The position numbers and the translations under genes are program-made. Shown here piece by piece: positions 15,987 to 25,129 of a stretch of DNA of 64,000 bases (position 1 is the stretch's first letter; each line of letters opens with the position of its first letter). This stretch comes from Bifidobacterium tibiigranuli (GTDB lineage Bacteria; Actinomycetota; Actinomycetes; Actinomycetales; Bifidobacteriaceae), in the NCBI RefSeq assembly GCF_009371885.1, contig NZ_QLZA01000013.1, forward strand, positions 1-64,000, in the 5' to 3' direction. Below the pieces are notes generated by a model. The model made no database searches. It saw nothing but the letters and a program-made list of their open reading frames with translations, and had not been told where the DNA came from.

Positions 15987-16828
15987 TGACGGCGACGAAA
16001 GTGGCAGCGTCACCCGTGAATGGCGCCACGCGGCATCAGCACGCCCAGCCCAACGCCATCGACCGCATCGAAGGATTGGCCTTGTTCGCATTCGCCGTAG
16101 CCATCGCGGCATTCGTGGCGTCCGGACGCTATATCTCCTTCGTGACGCCGCGCACCGTGCCATACCTCGTATTCGCCGCAATCGTGCTGCTGATACTTGC
16201 ACTGGCAGCCTGGTTCGGCGTTTTCAACTGCACCAAGGCTTCGCTGATCCGAATTCTGGTCGTGGCAGTGCTGCCGACCTTGCTGCTGTCGCTGCCAATC
16301 GACTCCGCCAGCTCCGCAACTACGGGCACGAATCGCGCCATCGCCATCAATTCCTCGCAATCGGCCAAGCTGCCGGGGCTGAACGCCGCGACGAAGACCA
16401 TTACGATACGCAATGACGATTTCGGTTCATGGTTCGATCGCATCGACCGCCACGCCGACCAGTACCTCGGCTACACCATCATCGTCGAAGGCTCCGTCAC
16501 ACGCGATTCGTCGGTGAATTCGTCGCAGTTCTCGCTTTCGCGCATGCTCATGACCTGCTGCGTGCTTGATATGACGCCCTTCGGCTTCGTCGTGGATACT
16601 TCGGCGACCGGCACTTCGGCGAACAGAACTTCCGCGATTAGCGCCTCAACGTCAGACACCGCGTCGCCGTCCGCGGCAATGCCAAAAGGCAATGCCTGGG
16701 TGAAGGTGACCGGCACACTCGCCCGAGGCCGCATCGGCACCGCTTCGCATGGCTACAACGGACTTATTCTCAAGACTCAGTCCATTCATGCCGCACATGA
16801 GACCTCCAACGGCTACTTCTACCGCTAG
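15986..16828 (+). CDS. TIGR03943/DUF1980 family protein, permease partner
   Basis: 280 residues from the ATG that overlaps the permease stop codon, with AGGAG 10 bases upstream. Two helices at about 30-50 and 57-77 are followed by a third near 85-100. The soluble C-terminal domain ends the conserved stretch with SRMLMTCCVLDMTPFGF, where the Cys-Cys pair is the family hallmark, and WVKVTGTL. A Thr/Ser-rich insert (about 210-235) is extra. This family is nearly always encoded beside a DUF318 permease (as B. subtilis YcgQ/YcgR), so the two probably form one transport complex. The metal is unknown. Confidence 0.82.
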   Translation: MTATKVAASPVNGATRHQHAQPNAIDRIEGLALFAFAVAIAAFVASGRYISFVTPRTVPYLVFAAIVLLILALAAWFGVFNCTKASLIRILVVAVLPTLLLSLPIDSASSATTGTNRAIAINSSQSAKLPGLNAATKTITIRNDDFGSWFDRIDRHADQYLGYTIIVEGSVTRDSSVNSSQFSLSRMLMTCCVLDMTPFGFVVDTSATGTSANRTSAISASTSDTASPSAAMPKGNAWVKVTGTLARGRIGTASHGYNGLILKTQSIHAAHETSNGYFYR

Positions 16829-16950
16829 CACCAGTTGCCGTATGGCGGCAAGTCGCCGCTAACACCCGTTTTGCAGCTAACGGAGGGACTATTGGCGTGA
16901 AAAGACCACTGACGAGTGCTCAGCGTCCGTTTCGTGCCATTACCCCTTCG

Positions 16951-19371
16951 TTAGCGCCCCGAGCGAGACACCTGACCTTCGCGCTGGTGGGCCGCTGCTG
17001 TCGCCGAACCATTGACGATATCCAGCGAGGTGAGTGCGGATGCCGCCGACGGCACGGAAGCCGAGGCGGCTGTGTTCGATGCCGAGCTCTTGGCATCGCT
17101 GCCAGCAATGGCAGCTGCGTTCTTCACCCCGGGCAGGGTCATGAAATCGGTGTTTTCCAGATAGTGCTTGCCTGCGGTGATGTCGTATTGGATGAGCTTG
17201 TAGTCGTTGAGCATCTGCTTGGTGGGTGCGTCGAAGCTGCGCGCGTCCATGGGATTGCCTTGCGCATCCAGATAAATGGTCTGCCCGGCGGGAATGCGCG
17301 ACCAGCCTTGGATCTTGTTGACCACAGGAGGCTCCATAGCGCTGATCTTGCCATGCAGGAGCGTCAGGAAGGCGATGTACGGCGAAACCTTGGCGTTCAT
17401 ATGCTCGGCGGTCTGGGCCATGAAGAAGTTCGGCGAGGAGTACGCGCTGTCGTTGAGCTTGGTGCCGGACGAGGCCGAGGCCTGATTCGACCAGATGAAG
17501 TAGTCGGTCTCATGCAACGCTATGGAATTGGCGGAGTTGGCCCCCGCCGTCGTGTAGATGCCCGGCAGATGGTCGCCGTAGAACATGACCGTGATGGGCC
17601 GGTTCTCACTGTCCAGCGACGAAAGGAAGTCGCTTGTGGAGGCATCCGTGAGGCTCATGCCCTTGGCGTAGGTCTGTATCGCCATGGTTTCATCGCTGCC
17701 CAACGCGGGCGCGCCCTGCCCAGGTGTCGCGACGAACTGATTGTTGTTGTACCAGTTGCTGTACGGCATATGGTTCTGCATGGTGACCAGCTGCACGAAA
17801 CGGTTGCCTGGCGCGTTCTGCATCCAGTCGGTGACATCCGAGTAGGCCGCGTTGTCGCCTGCGTAGGGGCTTGTGTCGATCGGCTTGGAGTTCTTGATGA
17901 ATTCCGGCCCGCTGCGCGTGTAGAAATGCGGGAATCCGAATTTCTGGTAGTTCGTGGACCGTGAGTACATCGATGCCTCGTATGGATGGAAGGCGACGGA
18001 GTCCTTGCCGCCGTCCCATAGCTGGTTGACGGACGGGGTCCATTGCAGCTTGGGAATCAGCTGCTGATACGGGCTGGTGAGCGAGGAATCGAAGTTGGCC
18101 ATGCTTAAGCCCGTAAGCGCCTGGAACTCGAGATTCGCCGTGCCGCCGCCGTAGCCGGAGGACAGCATGAGCCCGCTCGTGGTCGTGTCCTTGAGGGAGC
18201 GGATGAAGGGCATGGGATCCTCATTGAGATTCAAGCCCGGCACGCGCAGCGGATCGGAGAAGGATTCGGATAGGACGAAGACCACGCTGCTGTCGGTGAG
18301 ATTCGCAGTGCGCGTGGCGTTAATCGTCTTCGCCTGCGCCTCATAGCGTTTGAGCACACCTTGCATCGTGGCCTCGCTGTACCCCGCCGGCTCGTCCATG
18401 ATTTTAGGATTGAGCTGCCGGGAGAAGGCAAGCAGCGTGCCGTTGCGCTGGGAGTCATAGACCGAATCCCACATCGAAGGAATATCGCCCATGCCCTCAG
18501 CCAAGGAGTTCGCCCAGCTGCCGACCGTGCCGACTGCGGAAACGAACATCGCCACGACGAGTCCGGGCACCAGAACACCCACGATCCGCGCTGCGACAAC
18601 CGCCTTCCCGCTGCCGCGATGCTCGATGATCCTGCCCTTGCGCAAGTCGAAATGATTGGCCAGCACGCACAGCGCAATGAAGACGAGCATGCCGATCGTG
18701 ACGTTGATGATCATGCCTGTTGAGCCGGAGGGCAGGAAGGTGGCGATATCGCCGGCATTGGAATTCAGGAAGTCAAAGTCGGTGGGCAGCAGGGCCTCAT
18801 AGCGCGACTGCACCTTGAAGCGCTCGACAAGCGAGAAAATCATCCATGCCGTCATCACGACCGGCGTAGCAACCCAGAAATGGTTGATCAGAAACAGGAC
18901 AGCCAGATATATCAAAGCCAGCAGCGCCAGATTCAGGACGAAGACGTAGCGCTGCTGCGTCCACATATTCACGATGAAATCCCATAGGCCGGCCAGCGGC
19001 TCGGGCAGCGCGGAACCATTGGCGGACACGGATACTCCCCATTGCATCATGCCGACACCGACGATGCTGAAGAGCAGGAAGAGCACAGCGTATGTCCACG
19101 ACGAGAAGCGCGTCGCTCCAGCAGGCACGGATACGCCGTTGCCTTTTTTCGTGTTGTCGCTGCCGTGCCCGTCCTGCTCGCCGCTGTTCTCGGGGCCGCC
19201 CTCGCTGCCGTCCACGGCAGCGTCTACAGCACCATTCACGCGGGGATGGTCGTCCGCGTCGTGCTGCGCATCAGCATCGTTGCGCGGCTCCTGCGCGAAG
19301 GCATCATCGTGCGTATGCTGCCCATCGTCGCCGTGCTCCTGAACGGATTGCAGACCCTCGACATCACTCAT
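16951..19371 (-). CDS. LTA synthase family sulfatase-type phosphoglycerol transferase
   Basis: 806 residues from the ATG at 19371 (AGGAAGG upstream). The first 85 residues are an acidic, Asp/His-rich cytosolic tail. Five membrane helices follow, then an extracellular alkaline-phosphatase fold. Metal and catalytic residues of LtaS are present: Glu in VLSESFSDP, the Thr nucleophile in YGGGTANLEFQALTG, and Asp-His in MFYGDHLPG. LtaS-type enzymes polymerise glycerol phosphate from phosphatidylglycerol onto lipoteichoic acid. The C-terminus ends in a low-complexity Ala/Ser tail. It is transcribed alone. Confidence 0.88.
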   Translation of the reverse strand: MSDVEGLQSVQEHGDDGQHTHDDAFAQEPRNDADAQHDADDHPRVNGAVDAAVDGSEGGPENSGEQDGHGSDNTKKGNGVSVPAGATRFSSWTYAVLFLLFSIVGVGMMQWGVSVSANGSALPEPLAGLWDFIVNMWTQQRYVFVLNLALLALIYLAVLFLINHFWVATPVVMTAWMIFSLVERFKVQSRYEALLPTDFDFLNSNAGDIATFLPSGSTGMIINVTIGMLVFIALCVLANHFDLRKGRIIEHRGSGKAVVAARIVGVLVPGLVVAMFVSAVGTVGSWANSLAEGMGDIPSMWDSVYDSQRNGTLLAFSRQLNPKIMDEPAGYSEATMQGVLKRYEAQAKTINATRTANLTDSSVVFVLSESFSDPLRVPGLNLNEDPMPFIRSLKDTTTSGLMLSSGYGGGTANLEFQALTGLSMANFDSSLTSPYQQLIPKLQWTPSVNQLWDGGKDSVAFHPYEASMYSRSTNYQKFGFPHFYTRSGPEFIKNSKPIDTSPYAGDNAAYSDVTDWMQNAPGNRFVQLVTMQNHMPYSNWYNNNQFVATPGQGAPALGSDETMAIQTYAKGMSLTDASTSDFLSSLDSENRPITVMFYGDHLPGIYTTAGANSANSIALHETDYFIWSNQASASSGTKLNDSAYSSPNFFMAQTAEHMNAKVSPYIAFLTLLHGKISAMEPPVVNKIQGWSRIPAGQTIYLDAQGNPMDARSFDAPTKQMLNDYKLIQYDITAGKHYLENTDFMTLPGVKNAAAIAGSDAKSSASNTAASASVPSAASALTSLDIVNGSATAAAHQREGQVSRSGR

Positions 19372-19724
19372 TCGGCTGCCGTTTCCTTCCTGTGCATCTG
19401 TGTACTTCAAGCGTGGTATTCCAATGCATGGTATTCCAAGCGTGCGCACCCGCATATGCATGCTGGACGCGAGCCATGCTCACGCCATTGCCGCCATTCG
19501 CGTCATCGTCGTCATAGTCATCTCACCGGTATGCCCGATACCTTCGTTGCGATGGCGCTGAAAATTGCACATACCGCACGATTGTCCCCGACCTGCACGA
19601 CATAGGAACGACATCGGAGATCACTGAATCCTAGCTGTATGAATGCGGTGCACACGCATGAGGCGCCCCGGGTGACTTCCCGGGGCGCCTCATGAGCAAC
19701 GCTTACATCGCTGCCGTTTACGAA
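19372..19724. other. 353-bp spacer with a terminator
   Basis: This holds the promoter region of the LTA-synthase-like gene and the terminator of the small LEA-like gene. It also has short imperfect 15-bp repeats near 19411-19440 (GTGGTATTCCAATGC and ATGGTATTCCAAGCG). No gene was recognised. Confidence 0.45.
19657..19694 (-). terminator. Perfect 16-bp GC-rich hairpin, probable terminator
   Basis: CATGAGGCGCCCCGGG (19657-19672) pairs exactly with 19679-19694 around a six-base loop. It lies about 30 bases beyond the stop of the small LEA-like gene. There is no T-run, which is common in high-GC actinobacteria. Confidence 0.65.
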
Positions 19725-19928
19725 CTACTCGCCTGCCTCGCGCACGGCCTCTTTGACGTCGTTCTTCGCTTCAGTCGCCTTCTTCTCGGCTTCGGCCCCA
19801 GCGACGTTGACATTCGCCTTCACCTCGTCGAATGCGTCAGCGGCCTTGTCCTTGAGATCTTTGGTTGAATCGGCAATCTTATCGCCGGCGTCCTTTGCGA
19901 AATCCTTTGCGTCATCCAGTATTCCCAT
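19725..19928 (-). CDS. Small amphipathic LEA/CsbD-like stress protein
   Basis: 67 residues from the ATG at 19928, placed by AAAGGAGG; the upstream Met lacks a site. After MGILDDAKDFAKDAGDKIAD the chain is almost pure amphipathic helix made of Lys/Asp/Ala/Glu units (KDLKDKAADAFDEVK, AEKKATEAKNDV) in an 11-residue rhythm. There is no Cys and no membrane segment. Such proteins (CsbD, YtxH-associated, group 3 LEA-like) often respond to desiccation or general stress, but the role here is inferred from composition alone. It is monocistronic with a strong hairpin downstream, suggesting high expression. Confidence 0.7.
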   Translation of the reverse strand: MGILDDAKDFAKDAGDKIADSTKDLKDKAADAFDEVKANVNVAGAEAEKKATEAKNDVKEAVREAGE

Positions 19929-20228
19929 GATTCCTCCTTTGGTCACAACCTCGTTGATAGCGGTTTCCTAGTAATCGTTCCCTGCCACCATGCAACGCTT
20001 ACGCATCCTTGTTCATCAGTGACCTGGAACTGGCGTACCAGTCGAATTTCCCGACCTTCACGATATGCATTACGATAGCCAACAAACGACGTTCGCGCAG
20101 CTTTCAGCCATGCTTATGTGCTGCCAGCGTACAGTGGTGAAGACCTTGTGCGGATGGGAATAAACGAGGTGGATACCGAGGATACTGAGCCTCCGCTAGC
20201 TCCTCACCAATCCCCTACCGGCCTCTCG

Positions 20229-20942
20229 CTAACGCTGCGCGAGGTCAGGATGCTGCCATTGCCCGGTATCGGCAAGCGCGGGCCCGTGGTTGTAATCGAC
20301 CAGACGCCAGCGCAGCTCGCCGTCTGATGCCGCGCAAGGGACCAATCTGGCCCAGTGGGCATTGCGCATCGAGATGACGCCGATGAAATCCGCATCGACT
20401 TTGTCCAAGCGAAGCATGACCTGCAGAGTCTGCGCGATCCACGCCCCATGCGAGAAAACGAATAGGTCGGCGTTCTCGCCGGCCTCGGCAGACCAGTCCA
20501 GCAGAGCAGCGGCGCCGCGTGCGCCGACATGCTGCTTGCTTTCCGCGCCGTGCCTCAGCTCGCCGCCGGTCATCTGCACCCATGAGCGGTAGTCCTCGGG
20601 GAATTGCTGCGCCAGCTCCTTGGCGGACATGCCTTCCCATTCGCCGAAGTTGCGCTCCCGCACGCGCTGATCGGTGTGCACCTCAAGTCCGAGCGAATCG
20701 GCGAAGGCGTGCGCCGTCTGGCGGGCGCGGCCCAGGTCGGAGCTGACGACGAAGCGGCTGTCGGCACCCGTCTCGGGCTGCACGTAGAGCTGCTGCAGCG
20801 CCTGCGCCGTCTGGCGCACCTGCCATTGGCCTACCTCGTCGAGCGGAATGTCAATCTGGCCTTGGATGCGATTAGCGGCGTTGTACGCGGTGCGGCCATG
20901 ACGCACCAGCGTAATCGAGCGGACATGCTGTGTCTCAGGCAT
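20229..20942 (-). CDS. Histidine phosphatase superfamily protein (phosphoglycerate mutase-like)
   Basis: 237 residues from the ATG at 20942, preceded by GAAAGGGAT. The catalytic motif is LVRHGRTAYN, with the phosphohistidine in RHG. The second Arg is in SSDLGRARQTA, Glu in RERNFGEWEGM and the second His in VFSHGAWI. These residues define the family of phosphatases and cofactor-dependent mutases. The substrate is not identifiable. In actinobacteria such a gene often follows rsfS, as here, so the two may be co-transcribed with glmU. Confidence 0.87.
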   Translation of the reverse strand: MPETQHVRSITLVRHGRTAYNAANRIQGQIDIPLDEVGQWQVRQTAQALQQLYVQPETGADSRFVVSSDLGRARQTAHAFADSLGLEVHTDQRVRERNFGEWEGMSAKELAQQFPEDYRSWVQMTGGELRHGAESKQHVGARGAAALLDWSAEAGENADLFVFSHGAWIAQTLQVMLRLDKVDADFIGVISMRNAHWARLVPCAASDGELRWRLVDYNHGPALADTGQWQHPDLAQR

Positions 20943-21005
20943 TTCATCCCTTTCTCGTAGCGGGCGCGGCGACATGTGCGGCGAGAGCCCTAGTGGCTGG
21001 TGAGC

Positions 21006-21431
21006 CTAGTCTTGAGACTCGTGCGTTTCGTGCGCATCGTTCGTATCGTTCGCTTCCTGCGGTGTGGCAGGCAGCTCAAGATCGATCTGCGGGCAGTCCT
21101 TCCATAGCCGTTCAAGGCCATAGTAGGCGCGGGCCTCCTCATGCATGATATGCACGACGAAATCGCCGTAGTCGAGCAGCACCCATTGCGCCTCGGCGAG
21201 TCCTTCGCGCTCACGCGGCTGCAGCTTCTCGGCATGCAGGTAGAGATCCTTTTCGATCTCCTGTCCCACGCCCAGCACCTGCCGTTCGTTCGAGGCGGTG
21301 ACGATGAGCATGATCTCGGTGATGCCGAGCAGATTGCTCACGTCGAAGGCGACGATATCCGTGGCCTTCAAGCGGTCTGCGGCTGCTGCGGCGATGCGCA
21401 CGGCCGCGATGGTATTGGATTGTGCGCTCAT
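21006..21431 (-). CDS. rsfS: Ribosomal silencing factor RsfS
   Basis: 141 residues from the ATG at 21431 (GGTGAGAG upstream). The conserved Iojap-domain core is VAFDVSNLLGITEIMLIVTA in the N-terminal half and ALLDYGDF-like LLDYGDFVVHIMHEEARAYY, then GLERLWKDCP, in the C-terminal half. RsfS binds ribosomal protein uL14 on the large subunit and blocks subunit joining when nutrients are scarce. The last 20 residues are acidic and low-complexity. An in-frame upstream extension to 21566 is open but consists of degenerate 18-bp repeats, so it is not included. Confidence 0.92.
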   Translation of the reverse strand: MSAQSNTIAAVRIAAAAADRLKATDIVAFDVSNLLGITEIMLIVTASNERQVLGVGQEIEKDLYLHAEKLQPREREGLAEAQWVLLDYGDFVVHIMHEEARAYYGLERLWKDCPQIDLELPATPQEANDTNDAHETHESQD

Positions 21432-21509
21432 GCTCTCACCGTTTCTGTCGTCTGTGCTGCCTGTACTGACTGTGCTGATTGTGTCGTTCCCACTGATTTC
21501 CTTAATCTT

Positions 21510-21563
21510 CGCAAGTTGCGTCGTTACCGCAAGCTGTGTCGTTCCTGTGATTCGTGCTGTTTC
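21510..21563. repeat. 18-bp degenerate tandem repeats in the glmU-rsfS spacer (3 units)
   Basis: Units start at 21510, 21528 and 21546. The first two read GCAAGYTGYGTCGTTMCY. The period is a multiple of three, and an open frame continues through the array into rsfS. Confidence 0.55.
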
Positions 21564-21565
21564 CA

Positions 21566-22954
21566 CTATTGTTCCCGTTCCCAGCTTGGCTTCCAGCCTT
21601 CGACGATATGCTGCGTGTTCTCCGAGTAGACCATCGCACCGTCCGGCGTCTCATGGCGCACGACCGAGCCGGCGCCCGTAGTGACATCGTCGCCCACTTC
21701 GACCGGCGCGACGAAGAGGTTGCCCGCGCCCACATGGACGTTCGAGCCGATGCGGGTGTGGTGCTTGTGCACGCCGTCGTAGTTGGCCGTGATGGTGCCT
21801 CCGCCGATATTCGTATGCTCGCCCAAGTCGGCGTCGCCCACATAACTCAGGTGCGGCACCTTGGTGCCTGCGCCGATATGCGCCTTCTTCATCTCGACGT
21901 ACGCGCCGGCTTTCGATTCTGCGCCGAGGTCATTGCCCGGGCGCAGATAGGTCCACGGGCCGATGTTCGCGGATGCGCCGATATGCGATTCCTGTACGCG
22001 CGAACGCTCCACGGTAGCGCCCTCGTCAATGGTCGCGTCGATAAGCGTCGTATACGGGCCAATGACGGCGTTTTCGTGCACGACGGTATGGCCTTGCAGG
22101 AAGCAGCCGGGCAGCACGGTCACGTCGGCGTCCAGCGTCACCTCGTCTTCAATCCAGGTCGTCTGCGGATCGAGTATCGTCACGCCCCGGCGCATCCAGT
22201 CCTCGCAGATACGGACGTTGTGCTGCCGGGCGAGCGAAGCCAGTTGCACGCGGTCGTTGACGCCCTCAACGCTCAGCGGATCCGTGGCCTCGTAGGCACC
22301 GACCCGGCCATGTCCACGCGCGACTTCCAGCGCGTCGGTCAGATAGAACTCGCCCTGCGCATTGCTGTCGTCAAGGCCGGCGACAGCTTGCGTCAGCACG
22401 GCGGCGTCGAAGACGTAGACCGAGGTGTTCACCTCATGCACCGTCAGCTCGCTGCGGTTGGCGTCCTTCTGCTCGACAACGCGCAGCACGCCGCCGTCGT
22501 TGCCGCGGATGATACGGCCGTAGCCGGTCGGGTCCGCAAGCGTCGTGGTGAGCACCGTGGCATCGTTGCCGCTCTGCGCATGGAAGTCGAGCAGGCTGCG
22601 CAGGGTTTCGGCGTCAAGCAGCGGCATATCCGAGGCGGCGATGAGCACCGGCCCCGAAAGCGGTCCGTTGGCATTGAGCTGGTCCATCGCGCACTGCACG
22701 GCGCGTCCGGTGCCGGGCACGTCGTCCTGCATGACGATTTCGACATCCGCGTTGTAGTCCTGCGCCGCCTGCGACACGCGCTGCGCCTGGTAATGCACGA
22801 CGACGGCGAGCGTGTCGGGGCTTTGTGCGGCGACAGCGGACATGACACGCTCAAGGAATGTGCGCCCAGCGAATTCGTGCAGCACCTTGGGCTTGGCTGA
22901 ATGCATGCGCGTGCCTTCTCCGGCGGCGAGAATGATTGCGGCGGACAACACCAT
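21566..22954 (-). CDS. glmU: Bifunctional N-acetylglucosamine-1-phosphate uridyltransferase / glucosamine-1-phosphate acetyltransferase
   Basis: 462 residues, full length. The N-terminal nucleotidyltransferase domain starts LSAAIILAAGEGTRMHSAKP with the GxGTRM loop and catalytic Lys, and includes QDDVPGTGRAVQ and SDMPLL. The C-terminal left-handed beta-helix has hexapeptide repeats (IGPYTTL, VERSRVQESHIG, YVEMKKAHIG) and the acetyltransferase signature NYDGVHKHHTRIG. It makes UDP-N-acetylglucosamine for peptidoglycan. GGAG lies upstream of the ATG. It is downstream of tRNA-Gln and prs on the same strand. Confidence 0.95.
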   Translation of the reverse strand: MVLSAAIILAAGEGTRMHSAKPKVLHEFAGRTFLERVMSAVAAQSPDTLAVVVHYQAQRVSQAAQDYNADVEIVMQDDVPGTGRAVQCAMDQLNANGPLSGPVLIAASDMPLLDAETLRSLLDFHAQSGNDATVLTTTLADPTGYGRIIRGNDGGVLRVVEQKDANRSELTVHEVNTSVYVFDAAVLTQAVAGLDDSNAQGEFYLTDALEVARGHGRVGAYEATDPLSVEGVNDRVQLASLARQHNVRICEDWMRRGVTILDPQTTWIEDEVTLDADVTVLPGCFLQGHTVVHENAVIGPYTTLIDATIDEGATVERSRVQESHIGASANIGPWTYLRPGNDLGAESKAGAYVEMKKAHIGAGTKVPHLSYVGDADLGEHTNIGGGTITANYDGVHKHHTRIGSNVHVGAGNLFVAPVEVGDDVTTGAGSVVRHETPDGAMVYSENTQHIVEGWKPSWEREQ

Positions 22955-23051
22955 ATGGTCATATCTCCAATTCTTCGGTTTGCACCCCGTAAGAGCACCG
23001 GCCCCGAACCGCCGCGCAGTCGCGCGCGTCGCGAGTTCGAGAACCGTAACG

Positions 23052-23122
23052 TTCCCCCACCTGGATTCGAACCAAGACTAAGGGTTCCAAAGACCCGTGT
23101 GCTGCCATTACACCATGGGGGA
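23052..23122 (-). tRNA. tRNA-Gln (anticodon TTG)
   Basis: A 71-nt cloverleaf on the minus strand. The acceptor TCCCCCA pairs with TGGGGGA, and the anticodon loop CTTTGGA gives TTG. The T-arm has GGTTCGAATCC. No CCA is encoded. It sits between prs and glmU, as in other bifidobacterial-type gene orders. Confidence 0.93.
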
Positions 23123-23216
23123 TCGGCAAGGGTTAGCTTGCCAAGTGATTATTATGCCATACCCCGCGACCTATGACGCGCCGCATGCCGCAACGCCGGC
23201 AGCGCAACGCACAGGG

Positions 23217-24236
23217 TCATGCGAACAGGAAGCCCTGCCCGTGATGCTCGGGATAGGTGTCGAAGAGCTCGGCCACCGAGCCGTCCTCGAACACGGCGCG
23301 GATGGCGCTGGCCAGCAGCGGGGCGATGGAGAGCACAGTCAGCCCATCCCAGCGCTTGGAATCGTCGATCGGCACCGTGTCGGTGACCACGACTTCGCGC
23401 GCGCCGGACTCCTTGAGCCGTTCGATGGCCGGACCGGAGAAGACGCCGTGCGTGGCGACGACCGTGACCGAGTGTGCGCCGGACTCCTTGAGCACGCTGC
23501 ATGCGCCAGCTATCGTGCCGGCGGTGTCGATCAGATCGTCGACGAGCACGCAGTCCTTGCCCTCAACGTCGCCGACGATGCGGTGCGCGACGGCCTGGTT
23601 GGGCCGGGTGATGTCGCGCGTCTTGTGCACGAAGGCGAGCGGGCCGCCGCCCAAGCGCTGAGCCCACTGCTCGGCGACGCGGATGCGCCCGGCATCGGGC
23701 GAAACCACGGTGACATTGTCGAGCTTGTCGGCAAAGCGGTCGCGAATGTAATCGACCAGCACGGGCATCGCGATGAGATGATCCACCGGGCCGTCGAAGA
23801 AGCCCTGCGACTGCGCGGCATGCAGATCCACGCTCATGATGCGGTCGGCACCGGCCGTTTTGAGCAGGTCGAAGACCAGGCGACAGGAGATGGGCTCGCG
23901 GCCCAGATGCTTCTTATCCTGGCGCGAATAGCCCAGCAGCGGGCATACGGCGGTTATGGAGCGGGCGGAGGCGCGCTTGAGCGCGTCGATCATGATGAGC
24001 TGCTCCATGATCGACTTGTTGACCGGATTGGCGTGGCTCTGCAGCACGAACACGTCGGCGCCGCGCACCGATTCGGTGTAGCGCACGTACATCTCGCCGT
24101 TGGCGAAGTCGTATGCCGTGGTCTCCAGGACGTCGATGCCAAGCTGACTGGCGACGTCGGCAGCCAGCTTGGGGTGCGCCCTGCCGGTAACGAGTATGAG
24201 GTTCTTATCGGGCTTGCCTGCGAGGATGGCGCTCAC
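23217..24236 (-). CDS. prs: Ribose-phosphate pyrophosphokinase
   Basis: 339 residues from a GTG with GGAG upstream. Conserved elements are the ATP loop YSRQDKKHLGREPISC, the Mg-binding SVDLHAAQSQGFF, the catalytic flexible loop region, and the PRPP-binding loop CVLVDDLIDTAGTI. It makes PRPP from ribose 5-phosphate and ATP for nucleotide, histidine, tryptophan and NAD synthesis. The neighbouring glmU and nadD genes also use nucleotide chemistry. Confidence 0.95.
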   Translation of the reverse strand: MSAILAGKPDKNLILVTGRAHPKLAADVASQLGIDVLETTAYDFANGEMYVRYTESVRGADVFVLQSHANPVNKSIMEQLIMIDALKRASARSITAVCPLLGYSRQDKKHLGREPISCRLVFDLLKTAGADRIMSVDLHAAQSQGFFDGPVDHLIAMPVLVDYIRDRFADKLDNVTVVSPDAGRIRVAEQWAQRLGGGPLAFVHKTRDITRPNQAVAHRIVGDVEGKDCVLVDDLIDTAGTIAGACSVLKESGAHSVTVVATHGVFSGPAIERLKESGAREVVVTDTVPIDDSKRWDGLTVLSIAPLLASAIRAVFEDGSVAELFDTYPEHHGQGFLFA

Positions 24237-24343
24237 CGTATCTCCAAACGTTGTTCGCTGAAGTGGACTCGACCCATACTAACCGCGTCCGCAGACCGCT
24301 CGACACGGTCGGCAGGCACGCAGCGGGGCCTTCAGAAGGCTGC

Positions 24344-25129
24344 TCAGCCCTGGTACAGGCCGTGTTTGCCGATGTATTGCACCACGCCGTCCGGCACGAG
24401 ATACCACACCGGTTCTCCACGCGAGGCACGGCCGCGCACGTCGGTCGAGGAGATGGCCAGCGCAGGGATCTCCAAGGCGTCTACCTTCTTCGAGATCGGA
24501 ATGGAAGCTGTCTGTGGCTGGGAGTACCCGGGCCGGGTAACGGCCACGAAATGCGCCAGATCCCACATGCCGCCGGCGTCCTTCCAATGCAGGATCTCCG
24601 CAACGGCGTCGGCCCCGGTGATGAAGTACAGCTCCGCATCGGGGTATTCGGTGTGCAGATCGCGCAGCGTGTCGATGGTGTAGGTGATGCCGGGCCGGTC
24701 GATGTCGACCCGCGACACGGTGAACTGGGGGTTAGATGCGGTCGCGATCACCGTCATCAGGTAGCGGTCCTCGGCGTTCGTGACCTGCTTGTCCAGCTTG
24801 AATACGGGGCGGCCAGTAGGCACGAAAATAACCTCGTCCAGGTCGTAGACCCATGCCACTTCGGAAGCGGCGACCAAATGGCCGTTATGAATCGGGTCGA
24901 AGGTGCCGCCCATGATGCCGATGCGCGGGCGGTCATGCCGGTTGCCGCGCGTCGAGCGCCGGGCACGGCGGGCGTTGTACTGCGGCAGCGACAGCTCGGA
25001 CATGCGGCGTTCTTCGCCAGCCGACGGGCCGGCAGAGCCACTGACTGAAACACTGCCCGAGGCACCGCCTGGGGAATCCACCATATACCGTCTGGGTCTG
25101 GATGCTCCGCCGTCTGCGCTACGAGTCAT
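24344..25129 (-). CDS. nadD: Nicotinate-nucleotide adenylyltransferase
   Basis: 261 residues from the ATG that overlaps the preceding stop by ATGA. The nucleotidyltransferase motif [15 protein letters not shown] starts near residue 70 and the C-terminal [15 protein letters not shown] motif is present. The enzyme adenylates nicotinate mononucleotide in NAD synthesis. Residues 1-65 are a Ser/Gly/Arg-rich extension not needed for the fold. An internal start such as Met43 is therefore possible, but the ATGA coupling supports the long form. Confidence 0.92.
   Translation of the reverse strand: MTRSADGGASRPRRYMVDSPGGASGSVSVSGSAGPSAGEERRMSELSLPQYNARRARRSTRGNRHDRPRIGIMGGTFDPIHNGHLVAASEVAWVYDLDEVIFVPTGRPVFKLDKQVTNAEDRYLMTVIATASNPQFTVSRVDIDRPGITYTIDTLRDLHTEYPDAELYFITGADAVAEILHWKDAGGMWDLAHFVAVTRPGYSQPQTASIPISKKVDALEIPALAISSTDVRGRASRGEPVWYLVPDGVVQYIGKHGLYQG

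Noticed and set aside
20118..20327. Short plus-strand ORF opposite the histidine phosphatase gene
   Set aside because: No ribosome binding site, and its second half is antisense to a conserved gene.
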